Assembly (NCBI GenBank): GCA_013042925.1
Contig: JABDPH010000362.1
Coordinates: forward strand, 1-10,860
DNA: 10,860 nucleotides
From: Eudoraea sp.
GTDB taxonomy: Bacteria; Bacteroidota; Bacteroidia; Flavobacteriales; Flavobacteriaceae
Direction: 5' to 3'
A program made the position numbers and the translations under genes. The notes under the pieces were generated by a model, which was not told the origin of the DNA, did no database searches, and saw only the letters and a program-made list of their open reading frames with translations. Each line of letters starts with the position of its first letter. Position 1 is the first letter of the stretch. This document shows, piece by piece, positions 6,729 through 10,860 of this stretch.

Positions 6729-8015
6729 ATGGCTAGAATAAAAGAAACGCTGGTTACAGCTTTTGCACTTTTCTCTCTTTTCTTTGGAGCAGGAAATCTA
6801 ATTTTACCCCCTCAACTTGGATTCAAAGCAGGGGAGCTTTGGTGGTTGGTCGCTCTTGGTTTTGCCGTTTCAGCAGTTTTAATCCCAATATTTGGTATTC
6901 TCGGTCATGCAAAACTACAGGGGACAATGTTCGATTTTGCCTCTAAAGTTTCACCTTTATTCAGCTTAATTTATTGCTTCACGATTTATGGGGTTTCAGT
7001 TTCTTTGCCCTCTCCGAGAACAGCTTCTGTTACCCACGAAATTGGCATAGCACCTTTGCTTGATAATTCTACCTTGAGCACAAGCATCGTTTATTTTGTT
7101 TTAGTATTCATTTTTGTATTAAACCGAACAAAAATTTTGGACATAATAGGCAAGTATTTAACTCCGGGCATTATTCTTATCCTTTTGGCAATAATGGGTA
7201 TAACGTTGTTTTCATTTCCGCTCGATTTTGGCACAAACACTTTCATCAATCCAATTACGGCAGGAATTTTGGAAGGTTATCAAACCTTTGATGCCATAGG
7301 AGCGATTGTTGTAGGAGGAGTGATTATAACTTCAATTAACCTTAAGGATAAAGAAGCTTCTTATGAACAAAAAAAAGCCTTACTTGGAAGGGCCGGATGG
7401 CTGGCGGGATTCGGTTTAATAATGATATATTCAGGATTAATTTTTACGGGGGCTGTTATGCAGGGGGAATTTGATCCAGCTATTTCACGTACCTCACTCA
7501 TCATCGGAATCAGTAAAATTACTTTAGGATCTACAGCTAACTTATTCCTGGGAATATTAGTAAGCCTGGCATGTTTTACAACGGCCGTGGGAATTGTTGC
7601 GGGAACTGCAGATTTTGTAAAATCGCGTTTTCCAAAATCAAACAAAGCCTATTTGATTACTGCTGTGGTGAGCTGTTTCCTCGGAATACTAATGGGGCAG
7701 TTTAATGCAGATTACATCATTGCTATTGCTTTGCCGATTCTTATGTTTATTTATCCAATTACCATAGTACTAATCCTACTTAATGTAATTCCGGAAAAAT
7801 TTGGTTCCCCTAAAGTTTTCAGGGCAGTTGTAATTACTACAATTCTCTTCAGTATTCCTGATTTTTTGGGAAGTATTGGTTTAAGCAGTTATATAGAATA
7901 TATTACAAGATGGATTCCACTTAGCAAATTAAGTATGGGATGGGTTTTACCCTCTTTAGCGGTTTTTATTTTAGCTAATATTGGTAAAGGAAATAAGTCT
8001 GCAGGCTCCCTGTGA
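6729..8015 (+). CDS. brnQ: Branched-chain amino acid carrier BrnQ (LIVCS family)
   Basis: BrnQ is an inner-membrane, cation-coupled symporter that imports leucine, isoleucine and valine. The 428-residue product is the usual length (about 430-440) and is strongly hydrophobic throughout, consistent with the roughly 12 membrane segments of the family. Family motifs visible are FALFSLFFGAGNLILPPQLG (12-31), PSPRTASVTHEIGI (94-107), EGYQTFDAIGAIVVG (182-196) and ACFTTAVGI (281-289). The start is taken at the ATG at 6729 (MARIKETL), which matches the family N-terminus; an in-frame TTG at 6681 would add 16 residues ahead of it and is unlikely. It converges on the aminopeptidase P gene with a 27-nt gap that holds no convincing terminator. 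Substrate preference within branched-chain amino acids is inferred from the family only. Confidence 0.94.
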   Translation: MARIKETLVTAFALFSLFFGAGNLILPPQLGFKAGELWWLVALGFAVSAVLIPIFGILGHAKLQGTMFDFASKVSPLFSLIYCFTIYGVSVSLPSPRTASVTHEIGIAPLLDNSTLSTSIVYFVLVFIFVLNRTKILDIIGKYLTPGIILILLAIMGITLFSFPLDFGTNTFINPITAGILEGYQTFDAIGAIVVGGVIITSINLKDKEASYEQKKALLGRAGWLAGFGLIMIYSGLIFTGAVMQGEFDPAISRTSLIIGISKITLGSTANLFLGILVSLACFTTAVGIVAGTADFVKSRFPKSNKAYLITAVVSCFLGILMGQFNADYIIAIALPILMFIYPITIVLILLNVIPEKFGSPKVFRAVVITTILFSIPDFLGSIGLSSYIEYITRWIPLSKLSMGWVLPSLAVFILANIGKGNKSAGSL

Positions 8016-8042
8016 AAGATCAATCAGAACTGGTTTTCTAAA

Positions 8043-9335
8043 TTAGTTATTCATAAGATCTTCTATCTCATCAATTTCAATCGGGATATCACGCATCAAA
8101 TTGAAGGGAGATCCTTTTTCCATAATAACCACATCATCTTCTAGACGAATACCCATTTTTTCATCCGGAATATAAATCCCCGGTTCTACTGTATAAACCA
8201 TATTCGGTTTCATTGGTGTTTTTAGTTCTCCATAATCATGGGTGTCTAATCCCATATGGTGACTCGTACCGTGCATAAAGTATTTTTTATAAGCTGGCCA
8301 ATCCTTATTTTCTTTTTGAACGTCTTCTTTGTCAAGTAATCCCAGCCCAAGTAATTCAGATGTCATTAGCTTTCCTACTTCAACATGATAATCTGCCCAT
8401 AGCGTACCAGGCACCAACATATTAGTAGCCTCATTCTTAACCCGGAGTACAGCTTCATAGATTTGGCGCTGCCTTTTAGAAAATTTGCCGTTAACCGGAA
8501 TGGTGCGCGTCATATCACTTGAGTAATTAGCATATTCCGCTCCTACGTCCATCAGGATTAGATCACCATCTTTACATTGATTATTGTTCTCTATATAGTG
8601 TAAGACGTTTGCGTTATTCCCGGAAGCAATTATTGGTGTATAAGCGAATCCCTTTGAGCGGTTTCTAATAAATTCGTGTAGAAATTCCGCCTCCAATTCA
8701 TACTCCCAAATACCGGGTTTTAAAAATTTTAATATGCGACGAAAACCCTTTTCCGTTATATTGCAGGCATGCTGGATTAGTTTAATCTCCTCTGCTTCTT
8801 TTACGCCCCTGATCTGTTGTAATATAGGATTGCTTTTAGCCACCTGATGCCCTGGAAAATCACTTTTACATTTCAAAATAAATCGGTCTTCCCTGGTTTG
8901 TGTTTCCACAGACTGTCTATAATGCTCATTTGTATTAAAATATATGATCTCCGATTCCGTCATTAAACCAAAGAACACCTTATCAAATTCGGTCAACCAG
9001 TGTACGGTTTGTATACCAGAAACCGCAGTGGCCTTCTCCTTATCTAACTTAGCTCCTTCCCAAATTGCTATATGCTCGTTTGTTTCCCTAACAAATAATA
9101 TCTCCCTGTTTTTTTTGTCAATGGCATCCGGAAAAAGTAACAGGATAGATTCTTCCTGATCTACACCACTGAGGTACAAAATATCTCTATGCTGTTGAAA
9201 GGGCATTGTGCTGTCTGCACTAATAGGATAAATATCATTGGAATTAAAAATCGCAATACTCTTAGGCTTCATTTGAGCCGTGAATTTTGCCCGATTTTTT
9301 TTGAACAGCTCGTTGTCAATTTGTTCATATTTCAT
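8043..9335 (-). CDS. Aminopeptidase P family Xaa-Pro aminopeptidase (M24B)
   Basis: This enzyme removes an N-terminal residue preceding proline from peptides, using two metal ions (usually Mn). Numbering from the ATG at 9335 (430 residues), the N-terminal creatinase-like domain covers about 1-165 and the pita-bread catalytic domain about 175-430. All five metal ligands of the family are visible: Asp263 (LMDVGAEY), Asp274 (SSDMTRT), His359 (HGTSHHMGLDTHD), Glu384 (TVEPGIY) and Glu399 (RLEDD). His355 and His366 in the same His-rich motif match the accessory histidines of E. coli PepP. No signal peptide is present, so it is cytosolic. The 9335 start gives MKYEQIDNELF, the usual family N-terminus; a TTG at 9356 would add 7 residues but lies inside the -7 promoter box. 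The protein could equally be labelled PepP or Xaa-Pro dipeptidase-like; specificity is not fixed by sequence. Confidence 0.94.
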   Translation of the reverse strand: MKYEQIDNELFKKNRAKFTAQMKPKSIAIFNSNDIYPISADSTMPFQQHRDILYLSGVDQEESILLLFPDAIDKKNREILFVRETNEHIAIWEGAKLDKEKATAVSGIQTVHWLTEFDKVFFGLMTESEIIYFNTNEHYRQSVETQTREDRFILKCKSDFPGHQVAKSNPILQQIRGVKEAEEIKLIQHACNITEKGFRRILKFLKPGIWEYELEAEFLHEFIRNRSKGFAYTPIIASGNNANVLHYIENNNQCKDGDLILMDVGAEYANYSSDMTRTIPVNGKFSKRQRQIYEAVLRVKNEATNMLVPGTLWADYHVEVGKLMTSELLGLGLLDKEDVQKENKDWPAYKKYFMHGTSHHMGLDTHDYGELKTPMKPNMVYTVEPGIYIPDEKMGIRLEDDVVIMEKGSPFNLMRDIPIEIDEIEDLMNN

Positions 9336-9353
9336 AAAACGAAGTACTTTGCT

Positions 9354-9384
9354 CAAAAATAAGCATAAGCACCATCACTTCAAA
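9354..9384 (-). promoter_or_regulatory. Predicted promoter of the aminopeptidase P gene
   Basis: On the minus strand, TTTG (9381-9384), a 19-nt spacer and TATTTTTG (9354-9361) form an exact match to the Bacteroidota consensus. Transcription should start near 9348, about a dozen bases before the ATG at 9335. This excludes the in-frame TTG at 9356 and so fixes the start. Confidence 0.7.
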
Positions 9385-9455
9385 TAGGAATACATATTAA
9401 TACTTCAATAATTCCTCCCCAAATAACTAAGCAACCTGAAGTCTATTGGCTTATT

Positions 9456-9487
9456 CTTGTCTCCGCAACTCCAATTTCATATTTTCA
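9456..9487 (+). promoter_or_regulatory. Weak candidate promoter of the VPS10-like gene
   Basis: CTTG (9456-9459), a 20-nt spacer and TATTTTCA (9480-9487) fit the expected layout but with two mismatches at the end of the -7 box. The leader would be about 20 nt. The 177-nt divergent gap 9336-9512 shows no other clear signal. Confidence 0.25.
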
Positions 9488-9512
9488 CGCACTAATATCT
9501 ATTTACAAACCC

Positions 9513-10860
9513 ATGAGATTAACTCTGTCACAAATACTATTTTTCTTTTTTTTAATATGTACAGCAACATCTGTATCTGCCCAGTCTCAAAATATTGAAA
9601 AGGCTCTGCAGCTAAAAAAACAGATGGAGGCTAATTCCCTCGTTAAGAATATTTCTTTCTCTGGTATTGGACCTGCAATAATGAGCGGAAGAGTTGTAGA
9701 TCTTGATGTGAATCCTGATGATCCCACTGAATTTTTTGTAGCCTATGCCTCGGGAGGCCTTTGGTATACAAACAATAACGGCACCACATTTTCGCCTGTT
9801 ATGGATAATTCATCCACACAAAATATTGGGGATATTGCAGTCCATTGGAATTCCGGGATCATTTGGGTAGGAACTGGCGAGAACAACGCTTCGCGATCAT
9901 CTTATGCAGGAATAGGGATCCTAAAATCAAAGGATATGGGCAAATCCTGGAAAAATATGGGCCTTTTAGATTCACAACATATTGGACGGATTGTTATAAA
10001 TCCTGATAATCCCAACGAGTTGGTGGTGGGTGTAACAGGCCATTTGTATACAAAAAATGAGGAGCGGGGCATTTATAAAACTTCCAATGGAGGTGCAACC
10101 TGGGAAAAAACCTTATATATAAATGATTCCACAGGTATTATTGATTTGGCCTATGTTCCCGGCAATTTTAATATTATGTATGCCGCAGCCTGGGAAAAAG
10201 ATCGAAAAGCCTGGAATTTCAAAGGTAATGGCACCGGTTCCGGGATATATAAAAGTATTGATGGGGGTACAAACTGGACCAAAATTAGTGGTACAGACAG
10301 TGGATTCCCGACAGGGGAAAATGTAGGACGCATTGGACTGGCGGTATATGATGAAAATACATTGTATGCGGTTCTCGATAATCAGTTTCGAAGAAGCAAG
10401 AAGGAAATTGATCCTGAAAAATCCGACGGACTTACCAAAGACATATTTAAGTCCATGAATGTTGACACTTTTCTAAAACTGGATAATAAGGAACTTAATC
10501 AGTACTTGAAAAAAAATGGGTTTCCAAAAAAATATAATGCTGAGAATGTAAAACAGCTTATCCAAAATGGTATAGCTAAGCCGCAGGATCTTTCCAGCTA
10601 TCTTGAAAATCCCAATACTACTTTAGTTGATACCCCGGTTATTGGTGCCGAGATATACAGAAGTGAAGATGGAGGCTTAAGCTGGAGCAAAAGAAATGAA
10701 AAATATCTCGATGATCTTTATTACAGCTTTGGATATTATTTTGCCCAGGTCAGAGTAGATCCATCTGATAAAAACAAAATTTACACGGGCGGTGTACCGC
10801 TAATAAAGTCTGATGATGGTGGTAAAACCTTTGTTTCAATTAATGGGGATAATGTACATG
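9513..10860 (+). CDS. Secreted VPS10/sortilin-like Asp-box beta-propeller protein (partial, C-terminus beyond right edge)
   Basis: The frame is open from the ATG at 9513 to the window end, giving 449 codons. Residues 1-23 form a Sec signal peptide with a Phe-rich core and a likely cleavage after VSA, before Gln24. The mature part opens with FSGIGPAIMSGRVVDLDVNP (49-68), typical of large Bacteroidota proteins annotated as VPS10-domain or glycosyl hydrolase (BNR) proteins. Asp-box motifs recur: TNNNGTTF (86-93), SKDMGKSW (139), TSNGGATW (190), SIDGGTNW (248), SEDGGLSW (384) and SDDGGKTF (433). A Lys/Glu-rich, probably helical insert of about 80 residues (293-374) separates the fourth and fifth. 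Relatives are usually about 900-1100 residues long, so roughly half is missing here, including any C-terminal sorting domain. Glycosidase activity should not be assumed, because Asp-boxes are structural and no catalytic residue set is visible. Confidence 0.88.
   Translation, partial: MRLTLSQILFFFFLICTATSVSAQSQNIEKALQLKKQMEANSLVKNISFSGIGPAIMSGRVVDLDVNPDDPTEFFVAYASGGLWYTNNNGTTFSPVMDNSSTQNIGDIAVHWNSGIIWVGTGENNASRSSYAGIGILKSKDMGKSWKNMGLLDSQHIGRIVINPDNPNELVVGVTGHLYTKNEERGIYKTSNGGATWEKTLYINDSTGIIDLAYVPGNFNIMYAAAWEKDRKAWNFKGNGTGSGIYKSIDGGTNWTKISGTDSGFPTGENVGRIGLAVYDENTLYAVLDNQFRRSKKEIDPEKSDGLTKDIFKSMNVDTFLKLDNKELNQYLKKNGFPKKYNAENVKQLIQNGIAKPQDLSSYLENPNTTLVDTPVIGAEIYRSEDGGLSWSKRNEKYLDDLYYSFGYYFAQVRVDPSDKNKIYTGGVPLIKSDDGGKTFVSINGDNVH

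Noticed and set aside
8016..8042. Possible bidirectional terminator between brnQ and the aminopeptidase P gene
   Set aside because: The agaac/gttttct pairing is imperfect and short; it does not form a convincing GC-rich stem.
9386..9416. aggaat/attcct inverted repeat in the gap upstream of the VPS10-like gene
   Set aside because: Six bases with a 19-nt loop in AT-rich DNA; not distinguishable from chance.

Overview
The window reads as chromosome of a flavobacterium (Bacteroidota, Flavobacteriaceae). The DNA is AT-rich, there are few Shine-Dalgarno sequences, and promoters match the Bacteroidota pattern TTTG-N19-TAnnTTTG. The protein families (choice-of-anchor B lipoprotein, VPS10-like secreted propeller, SDD-type lipoprotein export signal) are typical of the group. 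This is a family-level inference; no rRNA or marker phylogeny is available here.

Layout. Positions 1-2404 (minus strand) hold an iron-sulfur assembly unit: promoter, A-type carrier (2338-2009), sufB (1974-529), then, 5 nt later, a metallo-beta-lactamase-fold lipoprotein that runs off the left edge. Positions 2540-5120 (minus) hold two lipoprotein genes 7 nt apart: a choice-of-anchor B (LVIVD) propeller followed by a seven-repeat propeller with a probable surface-export signal. A 70-bp divergent gap separates these from thiL (5191-6240, plus), whose -7 promoter box ends 4 nt before the ATG. A 74-residue Cys/His microprotein (6465-6241, minus) meets thiL stop codon to stop codon. brnQ (6729-8015, plus) converges on an aminopeptidase P gene (9335-8043, minus), which has a textbook Bacteroidota promoter. 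From 9513 to the right edge is the first part of a secreted Asp-box/VPS10-like beta-propeller protein.

How the genes relate. The A-type carrier and SufB belong to cytosolic Fe-S cluster biogenesis. ThiL makes thiamine diphosphate; BrnQ and aminopeptidase P fit uptake and turnover of peptides and branched-chain amino acids. These are mostly housekeeping genes. The less ordinary parts are the envelope hydrolase placed directly behind sufB and the co-transcribed pair of propeller lipoproteins. I found no mobile element, CRISPR array, tRNA or rRNA. No gene-free stretch exceeds 300 bases; the longest (6466-6728) holds a nested inverted repeat and a weak promoter candidate. I did not find a clear new defence or mobile system.
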